The translations under genes were made by a program, and so were the position numbers. A stretch of DNA of 64,000 nucleotides from Massospora cicadina (taxonomy: Eukaryota > Entomophthoromycota > Entomophthoromycetes > Entomophthorales > Entomophthoraceae), in assembly GCA_022478985.1 (NCBI GenBank), contig JAKSZP010012237.1:18305-82304 (forward strand), written 5' to 3'. The notes under the pieces are model-generated. The model ran no database searches, was not told the origin of the DNA, and saw only the letters and a program-made list of their open reading frames with translations. Below, piece by piece: positions 12,474-22,966 of the stretch. The stretch's first letter is position 1. Every line of letters starts with the position of its first letter.

Positions 12474-13654
12474 GCCAACGGGTCTGACGTGGTGTTAGAA
12501 TATGTGGAGCACGGTAGTACAATAGGGCTTGGTGGTCTGTGCGTACCTGGAATAGTTGGGAAGAGCCATGTGAATGGTGACGCCAATAAATCAGCGCCTC
12601 CACCACTGCTAATAACTCCTTGTCATATATGGCGTAATTTAACTCATGCAGAGACATTTTCTTAGAAAAATATCCCACAGGATGCTCAGACCCATCTTCA
12701 CCCACCTGTAACAGGGCAGCTGCAATGGCGAAGTTGGAAGCATCTGAGGACACAATGAACTTCTTTGCAGGATCAACATGGCGAAGGATGGATGTGGATA
12801 ACAAGGTGCACTTCACCGCTTGGAAAGCATCCTCCAAAATGCGGGACCACTGAAGCACCTTGGCCCCGCTAGCCTTATATAAGGGAGCTGCCACCTCGGA
12901 AATATTGGGTGTGAACTTCTTGAGGAACATACACGTCCCCAAAAAGCTCCTCAGTTCCTTGACAGAGGTGGGGGTAGGCCACTCACGAATAGCCTTCTCC
13001 TTGTCTGGAGTTATCATATGGCCCTGGTCAAAAATGACGTTGCCCAGAAAAGTAACCGGGGACTTGAAGAATTCGCATTTGCTAATCTTGAGGGTAAGGC
13101 AAGTGGCCCTCAATCTCTTCACTACTTGTCAAAGGTGAACTGCATGTGACTCATGATCGGGGGAAAACACCAGAATTTCATCCATGTAGGCAACCGCACA
13201 TACCCTCACCAAGTCTCCCAACGCAGCATCAATGTGGCGTTGAAAGATGGCAGGGGCATTCTTAAGCCCAAAGGGCATAACCCGGAACTAGAAAATTCCT
13301 TTTTGGTACAGAATGCGGTTAACCATTCCTGGCCCTTCTTTATCCGGATTTGATTGAACGCATTGAGGAAGTCCATCTTGGAGAAGACCTTCGCCTTCTC
13401 CAAATAGCGCGCAATCTGGGAATCTAAAGGGTGGGATGAGAGTTGGGTGCAGTCACATTGTTTAAATTTTCATATTTGACACATGGACGTAAAGTTCCAT
13501 CAGCCTTCTCCACAAAGAGCAGTGGGGAATAAACAAGGGAGGTACGCTGAAAGATGGCACCTTTGGCCAACTGCTCCTTCACCCATACATCTAAAACCTC
13601 TTCCTCCCGGACAGTCAATGGGTATATGAAGGAAGAAATACGCACCAGATCCAC
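12439..13654 (-). pseudogene. T4 reverse transcriptase and RNase H
   Basis: The frame begins with the fingers block PLTVREEEVLDVWVKEQLAK and VEKADGTLRPCVKYENLN (13,480-13,610), followed by KMDFLNAFNQIRIKKG. The catalytic box at 13,177-13,188 reads YMDE instead of YMDD or YLDD, so the second metal-binding Asp is Glu. In-frame TGA at 13,129-13,131 again fits CGA to TGA. RNase H follows, with FIVSSDASNFAIAAALLQ, YDKELLAVVEAL and VRTDHQAL (Asp, Glu and Asp retained). This enzyme would copy the element RNA into DNA. With the stop and the altered box it is not functional as it stands. Confidence 0.9.
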
Positions 13655-14454
13655 ATTAAGTTTAAATTTACAATCAAAATAGAAGTTTCTGGTAGCGTAC
13701 TAGCTGAAGCTGCACCAAAAGAAGATGTCAACTCCTCCAAACAGGAAGGTAAGGAAAGTCCCACAGTGGACTTCAGCAAAGGGGCAAGATATGGACTGGG
13801 AACATTGGGCCAATGGGGTAATTTGCCTGTGGCGTTATCCTCAGACAGAGGAACAATCAACTGGTGGCCATTTGTTAAAGACAATGATAAAGTGTTTTCT
13901 TTTAAATTTTTTCTGACATAAAACTTCCGCCACCACTCAACAAACAAAATGATGGGAAACAAAAGGTTTCTGATAGCTTGAAACTGGTCAGACGATAGAC
14001 AAGATCCTACCTGGAAATTGACTGACTCCATGATGTTTAGTGTAGGTATACCTTGAGAAGCCCCACCTCTAACCATACCACCTGGTGAGTAAGTCAACTC
14101 AAGGTAGTCAGCAAGGTCTTGGTCAATAAAATTATTTGAGGCACCAGTATCCACCAAAATAGTTGTGCTGAACTTTCCATAAGAGGATGTAAGGGTAGCA
14201 GTCAACAAGAAGTATATAGAATGGGATTTATTCAACGCAGAAAACGCCATCAACTCAACAGAAAATTCTTCCTCTGGCTTGAACAAGCCATCAGGGTATG
14301 TTTTGGAATCATAGAAGGGGGAAGGATAGTGGGCCACTCTTACTACTGAGGCCACATATCTTACCACACCTTCTGCAGGTGCATATACATCTTTATATTT
14401 GTGACGAAGTTCCTTTTCCACTTCCTGAGAACCCCTAATCATGGTAGGGGTCAA
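13615..14454 (-). pseudogene. T4 protease and linker to reverse transcriptase
   Basis: An aspartic protease motif is intact: TTILVDTGASNNFIDQDLAD (about 14,100-14,165), with hydrophobic strands and a GG-containing flap-like segment after it. The 279-codon frame continues into the linker before the reverse transcriptase and overlaps its start by about 40 bases in another frame, indicating a frameshift mutation. The protease would release Gag and Pol proteins. Confidence 0.85.
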
Positions 14455-15283
14455 TCGAGGGTTCTCAGGAGTAATCTGGTAGACTGAAATGGAGTCCTCA
14501 TCCAGACCATATGAGCAAATAAAAGGTTTGTTTGGGATAAATCACTCACGTTATAAAACGCGTTTTTTGGCTTGAACAAACCCCCACTCGTTCCAAGGGT
14601 TTGGTGCACATCGTTATCCAGGGCCATCACCCCCAAGCCCTGAGCTGATGCCTCAGCATGTACCTCAGAAACGTGTTGAGGAGAAAAAATGATAACGGAA
14701 TTGTTTTTGTTAAATCTGGGTTTAGACCCTTCGATGTTCCCGATTTCCGCTGAGATGGGGAGGAAATCAGTGGGAAGCATCTCACGCTTCAAGGAAAAAT
14801 CACTAGTTGAGGAAGCGCTATTTATAGGGATGACCATGGGTGACATTATTGCAGCAGTATTTTTAAACCTTTACTTCATTCTTGGGTCTAGACCCCTGTA
14901 CATTTCTGAATTTGGAAGAAGTAGAAGGATTAGAAGGATAATATTCCCTCATTTCCAGAGGCGCGCACAACTTTTTGGCTTCCATATTTATATGATTTGA
15001 TCCGATGATGGCCATATTATCTGGCCCCTTCTGGGTTTGTGTAGAAACTACCCCAGAGGGTTTCAACAAGATGATCAAATTTGGAAGGAGGCGACTGCCA
15101 AATTGGGGAGTTTCGCATTGATATGTTCAAGGTCAAACGGAGAAATGGCGTTTTAACTTTGTTAGTTAATGGCAAAGCCTGGACTTTTTCACAGAATTCA
15201 CTCAAGTATACTTTCATTGGACGACCCACTTGACGCAGAGAGAAGAACTCAAAGAAGGAATGGAAGGATGCATCATCAGGTCA
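14455..15283 (-). pseudogene. T4 Gag (capsid region)
   Basis: Downstream of the membrane leader the same frame continues through a TGA at 15,281-15,283 (CGA-like) into SFHSFFEFFSLRQVG then YLSEFCEKVQALPLTNKV (about 15,170-15,230). This resembles the L.QTGS...Y..EF..L segment of chromovirus Gag. No CCHC zinc knuckle is visible, and sushi-group Gag may or may not carry one. Frameshifts lie near 15,050 and 14,850. Coding sequence then continues to the protease. Confidence 0.65.
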
Positions 15284-16138
15284 ATTTTGCTCAAAGACCT
15301 GTTCCAAACCCCCTATTGCCTGCCACAAGAGCAGCTGTGTGCAGAGTACCGCAAAAACCCAGTCACCCGCCTCAAGAGACAACTGGGACAATAGATCCAC
15401 TCCTTGCAAAAGCAGATGGGAACCAGACAAATTGTTTTTTCCTAACGAGGGTTTTGGCTCCAGGGAAGCTAAGGCCTGATGAATTTCTGAGTAAATCTCG
15501 GGAGAAAGGTGGGGAATCACAATATTAGGATTGCGAAAAGTCTGAGACCACCAGGTACAAGCAGGAAGGGTGGGCACTTCCCAATTGGTTGTTGCAAGAA
15601 TAATGCCGAGATGCACCAGTACAAAACCAAATGAGAAAACTGTGGTGAGCACCATCATGGCAGTGACAAATGGCCAGCGCAACCAATTTACTAATAATGA
15701 AAGTCCCACATGGATAATTCTTATGCACATATAATAAAAGGGTTGGTCAACTAATATCAAGAGAGTGTCTGTAACTCTCTTGTTCCCAGCAAGGTGATGT
15801 GGGATGCAAACCCACATTGCTAGGGAACTAGCCATTAAGAAAAAGGGTAAGAAAACACATCAAACGGTGCCTGTGCCAAAGGTACCCCAGGCCAGGGTGT
15901 AGAACGCAACATATAAGACCAGGTAAGATAGAAGCATAACAACTTGAGTGGACTCCAGAGGGGAGTCCATAATCAAGTGTAACTTGGCGTCAGGGAGCCT
16001 GCGTGCCTCGATCTGGAGGGGACCTGGGCGACCCAAGGGAGCACCTGGGATTTTGGTAAATTGCGATAGAAGGTAGTGGCCCACATAGTTGGAGACCTCC
16101 CCAAAGAGGTCCGCCACCAGGTTAGCCCAAGGAACCAT
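15281..16138 (-). pseudogene. T4 leader frame starting inside the 5' LTR: multi-pass membrane segment upstream of Gag
   Basis: The ATG at 16,138 lies within the LTR, 47 bases downstream of the inferred transcript start. One frame runs through the LTR end (15,755) and into the internal region without shifting. It is broken only by a TGA at 15,860-15,862, a codon that is Tyr in the other LTR. Four hydrophobic stretches of helix length are visible at about residues 66-88, 94-115, 133-153 and 157-180. About 100 residues later the frame is Gag-like. Chromovirus Gag is normally soluble and starts after the LTR, so a membrane leader is unusual. A captured host sequence is possible; I recognise no family. 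Confidence 0.7.
15742..15752 (-). promoter_or_regulatory. T4 self-priming primer-binding site
   Basis: Two bases inside the 5' LTR the minus strand reads AGTTGACCAAC. This pairs with GTTGGTCGACT, at the inferred transcript 5' end (16,185 to 16,175), over 11 bases with a single G-U pair. Tf1 and sushi-group elements prime reverse transcription from the first 11 bases of their own RNA rather than a tRNA, and the site and length here match that mechanism. There is no TGG-starting tRNA site. Confidence 0.75.
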
Positions 16139-16645
16139 AAGTAAAACGAAAAAAGGGGTATTTTTATTTAATAAAGTCGACCAACAAGGAATGTTGGTTG
16201 CAAAAAAATATTTAAAGTGGGCTGGGGAAATTCAGGTTCTGCAGAAGTGCGCCCAAGCCTTGACAATCCAATAAACAGACGCTTCTGTCCATTTTAGTAA
16301 AATACACCAAAAGTGCCTTCACTTGAGTAATCATTTGAAGACATATTTACCTGAGCTTAAAATTTCATAGCTGGAGCGGGACTCAAACCCTTGCTCTCCA
16401 ACCAAGCGAATTGAACTGTTTTCGTTTACTATGTAAATCTGTTTATTTCAGTGCCTGGGCTGAGACAAGAGGCTGAGCGTTTTGCACCCCATTAGTATCA
16501 ACCTGGGCATGCTTGGCTTGCACCCAGCGTTGATCTAAGGTGTGTTTCAGGTCAGGAAGAGCCTGAAGTTTCACCTTCTGAGCCTCCTGTTACCCAGCCT
16601 TATCTCTGGCATCAGTTCCTACTATAATGTCATTCAACCATGACA
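15755..16645 (-). repeat. T4 5' LTR
   Basis: It starts TGTCATGG on the minus strand (16,645) and ends TTGATA (15,755), where the other LTR has TTGACA. It holds the candidate promoter, the self-primer, the leader start codon and the tRNA-like segment (about 16,372-16,420). About 20 substitutions separate it from the 3' LTR. Confidence 0.93.
16175..16216 (-). promoter_or_regulatory. T4 core promoter and transcript start
   Basis: On the minus strand TTTAAATA (16,209-16,216) lies about 24-31 bases upstream of GTTGGTCGACT (starting at 16,185). That spacing is right for a TATA box and start site. The start-site sequence is also the one complementary to the primer-binding site, which independently supports its assignment. 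The start codon at 16,138 follows 47 bases later. Confidence 0.65.
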
Positions 16646-16650
16646 GCTTC

Positions 16651-17625
16651 TGCTTTTAGTTAAATGATATGCTAGGCCAATTTTTTCATGAGTTTCTCTG
16701 GGTCAGTTCTGTTAGTAAAAATATCTTTTGCTAGTAGAGCTGGTACCCCAGGCTCTTAGCCATACAACACACAGAAAGAGGACATCTTTAGGATGTGATG
16801 ATAACTAATTTGCTAGGCCATTAGGGCACTAGGTAAAATAAAAATCCAAGTGGAGGGGGTCTGAATTGGCCATTTTGTGGAGTATGGAGACCAGGATTCC
16901 GTTAACGCTTTATAAAGCACCATTTGTGGATGGGTTATAAGGGGCCAAGAAGTGTTGTTGCGCTCCCACAAGATGGCAAGAAGCTTCACCACTCAGGAGG
17001 TAAATTTTGTTCCATTATCACATAGGATAACCTGAAGACATCCATGCCAGGAGAAAAAGTATTGGTTTAAGAAGTTTTACGTGGCTTTTAGCAGTCTGAG
17101 CGGGGAGAGCTACAGCTTCAACCCATTTGGTAAAATGATCAATACTAAATAAGATATAGCGGTTGCCACCTGTGGTCTGAGGGATAGGACCTACCACATC
17201 CAACTTATGGTGTGGAAGGGATGTTGAGGCGTCGTAGATTGATACTGATATTGGGCCTTGAAGTTAGATTGTTTCTTACAGGTCAGGCTGCATCCAAGAC
17301 TTCAGTTATGGTTTCCAAGATGCCCTCCCAGTAGTACCGCTCTTTCACCCACTCATATGTTTTGCGTACTATGCCATGCCACATGATAATGTGGGACTCC
17401 AAGATGACAGGAACTCGCTTTGACGGCCAGAGATAGGGCAGCCAAATTTCTCGTTCTTTCTTATATTACTTCCCATTTTCCACCTTGGTGTTGCGTGAGT
17501 GTCAAGCTAGCAGCTTTTGTATGGGTTCATCTTCATCAGCCCATGAATCTGGAGTCATGAGTATACCATGTAGCCTCTCAGCTTCAATATTTTATAAGTG
17601 AAGAAAGGCAGCAATGTTAACCAAT
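16651..17625 (-). pseudogene. T3 integrase, zinc finger and catalytic core
   Basis: The minus strand reads MDVVGPIPQTTGGNRYILF then IDHFTKWVEAVALPAQTAKS (17,060-17,203), and CDNGTKFTS at about 16,995-17,020. These carry the first two catalytic Asp residues. The expected catalytic-Glu segment near 16,890-16,920 is damaged, with TAA at the Glu position. The protein continues past the chromovirus insertion into 9,540-9,825. T2 has the same VVGPLPQTTSGNR block at about 39,490. Confidence 0.85.
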
Positions 17626-19200
17626 CTACTTCATGTGGTGCGTTCCTGCCTGATGCTCAATAGTCATATCGTAATGCTGGAGCTTCAGAGCCCAGTAAGC
17701 CAATCGCCCCCTGGGGTCCTTCATATTCTCAAACCACTTTAAAGAAGCTTGGTCTGTGATTACTTTGAAGGGATTTACATATAGGAATGGGTGATATTGT
17801 TTGACAGAGAGCAGGACAGCCAAGTACTCCTTCTCATTGACGCTGTAGTTATGCATAGCTTTTGAAAGCGTTTTTCTAAAGTAAGACATGGGATGATCGA
17901 CCCCATGATCATCCAATTGAGCCAAAACAGCTCCAACAGCGTACTCAGAAGCTTCTGTGAATAACATGAAGGGTTTGCTGTAGTCATGGTGGTGGAGTAT
18001 TGGCTTTTTTTTTCAAAAGCTCCTTTAGAGGCTCAAAGGCGGCCTTTTGTTCAGCACCCCAATGGAAGGGGGTGTTATTAGCCAGGAGGCGGACGAGGAG
18101 CTCACTGAGCTGGGAGAATTTTGGGATAAAATGATGATAATACCCCATCATGCTCAAGGACACCTGGATGTCATGAAGGGGTGTGGGAGCAGTCCTCTTA
18201 AGTATTTCTTCAACTTTAACTTGAAGCGGTTGTATCCCATCTTGTTAGATAGCATGTTCAAGAGAATCCAGCTTCTTCTGGAAAAATGTGCTTTTAGAGG
18301 GCTTTAATTTGGTATTATATGCCCGCAAGTGTTGAAGCACCTCCTTTAGATGTGCGAGGTGTCATTGAAAGTCTTGGAAAAAATTGTGATATCATCAAGA
18401 TAGACGATGACGCAGCTTATTTTTAGATCCTGCAAGATATGATCTATTGCTCGCTGGAAAGTTGCAGGCACGTTGCACAACCCTTGAGGTAGTCAGGTAG
18501 GTTGGAAAAGACCCTCACTGCAAATAAGAGCACATTTCTCCTGGTCTTGTGGAGAAAGGTCCATCTGACAACAACTGCTATCCAGGTCCATGGCTGAAAA
18601 GAACTTGGACCCAGAAAGTTGGGACAGAGCATCATCAATGCGATGGATAGGGTAACTATCCTTCTTTGTGAGTTTTAATTTGCGGTAGTCCATCACTACC
18701 TGATGACCTCCATTTTTCTTCTTTATTATTAATAGAGGGGATGACCAAGGGCTTTGTGATGGCACCAGCAATCCAGCATCCAGCAGCTGTTTGAGCTCCG
18801 TCCGCATCTTTAGCTCCTCCACTTTTGACTTACAATAGGGCTTTAGAAAGAATGGGTTTAGCATCCCCAACATCAAAATATTCATCCACCCCTTCATGTG
18901 GCCATAGTCATTGTTGTATTTGGAGAAAATGTCGCTGTAGGCCTCGAGCAGGTTATGGACTTTATCCAGCTCAGCTGGAGTTAGTTCATCATAGATATGA
19001 ACAGAAGGTAGGGTACATATGGATTGGTTGGCGTGTAACCCCATATCTGCCATAGACCTAATATAATGGACTTGCTTGATGTCCTCAATGGGTATCAGCA
19101 GGCCTCTTCCGATCTCCTGATGCTTTTTTACCACCATATCCTTCTTGGTGAGTTTCCCTAGCAAAAGGTTAATAAGGCGATGATAGGCGGGGTCTAACAC
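17626..19200 (-). pseudogene. T3 reverse transcriptase and RNase H
   Basis: Reverse transcriptase blocks run in order: ELKQLLDAGLLVPSQSPWSS, IKKKNGGHQVVMDYRKLKL, KKDSYPIHRIDDALSQL and KFFSAMDL..CCQMDLSPQD. The catalytic box YLDDITIF at about 18,385-18,415 is intact. RNase H follows with TEASEYAVGAVLAQL, NEKEYLAVLLSVKQY and ITDQASLKW (17,626-17,967). The first RNase H Asp is Glu (TEAS for TDAS). Several frameshifts lie between 18,000 and 18,490. Confidence 0.9.
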
Positions 19201-19828
19201 ATCTGGAAAACTCTGGTCTCGAAAGGACTAACTCCATCTATGCTAATGAGGTGCAGTAGGCAGTTGTGTGGGATTTGCATGGTAATCTTCATGTCAACTA
19301 CCCTTTGTTCCCCAGCCTTAATGACCACTTCTTCAGAAGTATAGAGAGGGATACCCTCCAGAGCGTCCACTGAAGGGGTCAACTGTTTTTTATGCCTGCC
19401 TGCCGTGGTGTAATGCAGGGATAAAGCGGAGGCAGGATACTCAACTGTGCAACCATGATCCTTTTTATTGAGCTCATCATTAACCAGAATCAGAGGAACC
19501 TCATAGTTAAGCAGGGAGAGATAGCCCTGCTTCAAATTAATAACACCTTCAAATTCGATCATGAACTGGGTTCCAATGAGTAAATCATAGGTATTATTGG
19601 TTAAAGCCACTGCTGGAGCTTACAAGAAAAGCTTCTCAAAACGAATGGGCAGAGAAGAGTAGTCTCCAATGGCGCGGGTGTTGTTTGGGCACGCAGTTCA
19701 AGATCTTGAATGTAGTTGTGGTCAGGGGCCAGCTTAATTTTCTTAATGAGCTTGGTTGACATAACGTTCACTGGTGACCCAGTGTCTAGGATAGCTTTAA
19801 CCCGCACTCCCTTAACAACGACCACCAT
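19194..19828 (-). pseudogene. T3 protease and spacer
   Basis: An aspartic protease motif AILDTGSPVNVMSTKLIKK (19,750-19,815) is intact, followed by LALTNNTYDLLIGTQFMIEF, typical of the C-terminal half of retropepsins. A frameshift near 19,605 separates the two parts. The next frame leads into reverse transcriptase with an overlap of a few bases in a different frame. Confidence 0.85.
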
Positions 19829-19829
19829 T

Positions 19830-21235
19830 TTAGTTGAAGTACCACCAAGGTGGGGGGAAGAGCGAGGACCTCTTTTAGATGGATAGTGGAGGCAAGTCGT
19901 TTAGAAGTTTTAGAGTATTTCTCCTGTATAGTCTGCAGGGTATGAACACACAGGGTAGATCAAAGAGATGGTGCAATGAGCTAGTCCACGTCACTGGCAG
20001 TGTCAATAATCCCAAGATTCCTTAACACTTGCCAAAAATAAGTTTGACAAGGGATCTTAGCCCAATTTTTTCTCTCTGGGTTCAATCAAACAGGTACCAC
20101 CACTTCACATGGGGCTCCTAAAACATAATGGCCAACATCTTCATCACCCCCTTCTTCGTTGTCAGAGGGGTTATCAATGCAGGTTAGGGAGATCATAGAA
20201 GGTGGGGTAGGTTCAGGACTTCCCTTATGGGACTATAGGTCCTGGGGTTGCTCCACCACCTTATTAACTTTTGGAGGAGGTGTTGGAATTGTCACAGCTC
20301 AAGCTTCAACCTTCAAAGTAGGTGGTTTTTGCTGCAGCATGAAAACATATTTTGGACTATAGTTAGCTGAATGAGAGGTTAAGGGGTATAGCACGGTGGA
20401 GGTGGATGCTTTAACTTTAACCGCTTTGGGTCTTTCAGTAACTGTTTCTGAAAATCAGGCAGCTTAGCCTTTATGATCTGGTCATTTAACCCATTGTTAG
20501 TTAAAGCGATTTGGACCTGAGAAAGGGGTTTATGCTTAGGAGCCAGTTTTGGGACCACTTGGGAAGGCTGCTCTGAAGAAGATGATGGGCAAGGCAAAGA
20601 GACGACTGCTTTCACCATTTGAGTGCTTTAAACTGAAGATGAAGGGGAGCACTGCCCCATCACAGTCATTACCATCTGATTACCTTTATAGGAAGTAGAA
20701 ATCATTTTGTGATGCCAGTTCCATAGGAGCAGGTTTCCAAAGGGAAACAGTTGTAGTGATGCTAAATTGGTCAGCGTAGATGTTTGGGCCAAAGATCTTT
20801 GTTTATCATTAAGCTCATAGATATCAGCAACCGCAAATAAGGCATTTTTGATATCTTGTATAGTTTTAAAAGTGCACTTTACGGAATAGATATTCACCTC
20901 CAAGGAGGGATGAGATGCCAAGCCAGCCAAGATAGCTGCAATTGCATCATTGAGAGGGAGCATTTGGGCAAGCACAAAGAGGTTGAGCTTTAGTATAGAA
21001 GCGCTCAACAAAAGAGGTAACCAAGTCTCCCTCTTGCAGACTAAGACACATAAAGGACTGTTTTTGACGTTGCAAACTCTGCTTGGAGCCAAATTCATCA
21101 AAGAGCTTGCTTAACTCCGCCCAAGTGCTGAGGTTGACCATGGTAGGGAGATTCTTTCTTGAGTTAAATGAATTAAGCAGAGAAGAATGTACTGGAATTT
21201 TTGATGGTCAGTTTCTCCTTCTATCGCAGATTCAT
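19830..21235 (-). pseudogene. T3 Gag, main part
   Basis: It lies upstream of the protease and downstream of the Gag N-terminus at 22,967-23,178. The readable blocks ALGRS and SFVERFYTKAQPLCACPNA (about 20,950-21,100) align in layout with T2 gag at about 34,320-34,460. Proline- and lysine-rich stretches occur at 20,379-20,618. No CCHC knuckle is visible. Frames change several times. The 1.7-kb LTR element interrupts it at 21,235/22,967. Confidence 0.65.
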
Positions 21236-21806
21236 TGTAATGGAGTGAAATTCCAGTTTCAGACTACCTTATAATAAAATCATTCTTTGGTGCACCGACA
21301 AGCAACAAAGCAGCATAACCAAGTAGGGAGAGGTTTGGGGCACTGACAGCACCAAACATTGCCTACTACTAGCTGGTTATGTAAAGTCCTTAAGGTTGCT
21401 TGACCCACCGCATGAAAGCTCCTCAAAACTGGACACCTAAATTAAGACTGACAAGTAAGCGAGGTATGCTAACCATGAAACAACTTTTTTCTATTCAGGA
21501 TATAAAAAGGGCCTTCTGACCAGAGCTCATCTGGGGAGCAACTGACAATGCTCCCCAGGAAGGGAATGCTTTGGGTAAAATTCCATAGTGAGCTTCAGAA
21601 TTGGCAGGCACGCCTTATAAAGGCTGCCCTTTGGGGGCATCACCCAAGCCATTGATTAGGCTTGTATGAGCCTAATCTACAACTCAGGTGAGGCACAACC
21701 TAGCGCCCAAAATGACTAAGCCAAAAGTATTTTTAAAAGATTTGACTCAGATTCAGAAAATCAAAATCTGAGTTGAAATGTAACAATTGAGACAAACTTT
21801 ATTACA
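21236..21806. repeat. LTR of the small element, left copy
   Basis: It contains GGATATAAAAAGGGCC (about 21,500) and a second TATA-like CTTATAAAGG (about 21,612). Three hairpins are present: CTGGGGAGC...GCTCCCCAG, GATTAGGCT...AGCCTAATC and ACTCAGATT...AATCTGAGT. All are kept in the right copy. Confidence 0.9.
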
Positions 21807-22389
21807 TTATCCCCTGCTAGTGAAGGGCCCTTCCCTGGAGCGGCCCCACAGTGGAAGGCCACCATGATGAGGGCTTCCTGGGGCAAGTTACCTCAAGCCC
21901 CAGGAAAATTAGCCTGGATAAACTCCAGACCCTCGAGGTAAAAGACAAAGGAAAGGGTGAATTAGGACTGGGCTCCTGGAATCAGCCCACCCAGCCCAAA
22001 GACATACGCCCAGCACTTGGCTGTGTTGCACACCCCTCCCAGGCTCCTGTTGACAATGGTCTTCCAATCCCGACCAGGAAGGCACTTTCTCCAACAAAAG
22101 AATGATAGGGGCACACAGTTCAGCACAGCTGGAAGGCCATCCCCTTTCCAGGCTGGCCATCCGTGGGTGAGGGAGCCCTGCTGGGACAGGTCCCCTTGGT
22201 GCCAACCAAATCCCTATTGATCAGGAGGCCCCATTGGGATTTTCAGCTGATGATCACTTCAGGTCCAGGGCTGGCCATCAGTCGCTAGCTCCCACCGGTG
22301 CTGGTTTCTTGACAACTGGGACCAAGTGACCACTGAGGTTGACCGTCTGGGGTTTGGAGGTATACTGTGCGCATTTGACTTCAGAATAA

Positions 22390-22966
22390 TGTAATGGATG
22401 GAAATTCCCATTTTCTGACTGCCATATAATAAAATTGATTCCTTTTTGCATCAACAAGAAACCAAAGCAGCATAACTGAGTAAGGAGAGGTTTGGGGCAC
22501 TGACAGCGCCAAACATTGGCGACTACTAGTTAGTTATGCAAAGTCCTTAGGGTTGGTTGACCCACCGCATGAAAGCTCCTCAAAACTGGACACCTAAAAT
22601 AAGACTGACAAGTAAGTGAGGTATGCTAACTATAAAACAATTTTTTTCTATTCAGGATATAAAAAAGGCCTTCTGACCAGAGCTCATCTGGGGAGCAACT
22701 GACAATGCTCCCCAGGATGGGAATGCTAGGGGTAAAAATCCAAAGTAAGCTTTGAAATTGGTGGGTGCGCCTTATAAAGGCTTCCCTTTGGGGGACTCAC
22801 CCAATCTATTAATTAGGCTCATATGAGCCTAATCTACAACTCAGAAGAGGCACAACCCAGCTCCCAAAACGACCAAGCCATAAGTAATTTTTAAATGATT
22901 TGACTCAGATTCAGAAAATCCAATCTGAGTTAAAATGCAACAATCAAGATGAACTCAATTGTTACA
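22390..22966. repeat. LTR of the small element, right copy
   Basis: It is similar to the left copy along 577 bp, by eye about 85%. The hairpins are conserved, and the central one is an exact palindrome here (TTAGGCTCATATGAGCCTAA). The divergence suggests this insertion is older than the chromovirus. Confidence 0.9.

Larger units (their letters stand above)
9826..16645 (-). mobile_element. T4: chromovirus (Ty3/gypsy with chromodomain)
   Basis: Two LTRs of 892 and 891 bp (9,826-10,717 and 15,755-16,645) differ at about 20 positions. Perfect GCTTC duplications flank the element (9,821-9,825 and 16,646-16,650). On the minus strand the order is membrane leader, gag, protease, reverse transcriptase, RNase H, integrase and chromodomain. 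This gene order with a C-terminal chromodomain defines chromoviruses, and the 11-base self-primer points to the Tf1/sushi branch. It is the youngest large insertion in the stack but carries several nonsense changes, at least three of them CGA to TGA. Confidence 0.93.
21236..22966. mobile_element. Small non-autonomous LTR element (TRIM/LARD-like)
   Basis: Two direct LTRs (21,236-21,806 and 22,390-22,966) both run TGTAA...TTACA and are flanked by perfect TTCAT duplications (21,231-21,235 and 22,967-22,971). The 583-bp interior is GC-rich compared with its surroundings and has no reverse transcriptase, protease or integrase motif. Its open frames (86 and 98 codons on opposite strands) match nothing known. 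It must borrow enzymes from another element. Strong plus-strand TATA boxes suggest plus orientation, but no clear primer-binding site settles it. Confidence 0.9.

Noticed and set aside
21851..22205. 86-98 codon frames in the interior of the small LTR element as a gene
   Set aside because: They occur on both strands of a GC-rich segment, with no motif or start context; more likely chance frames.
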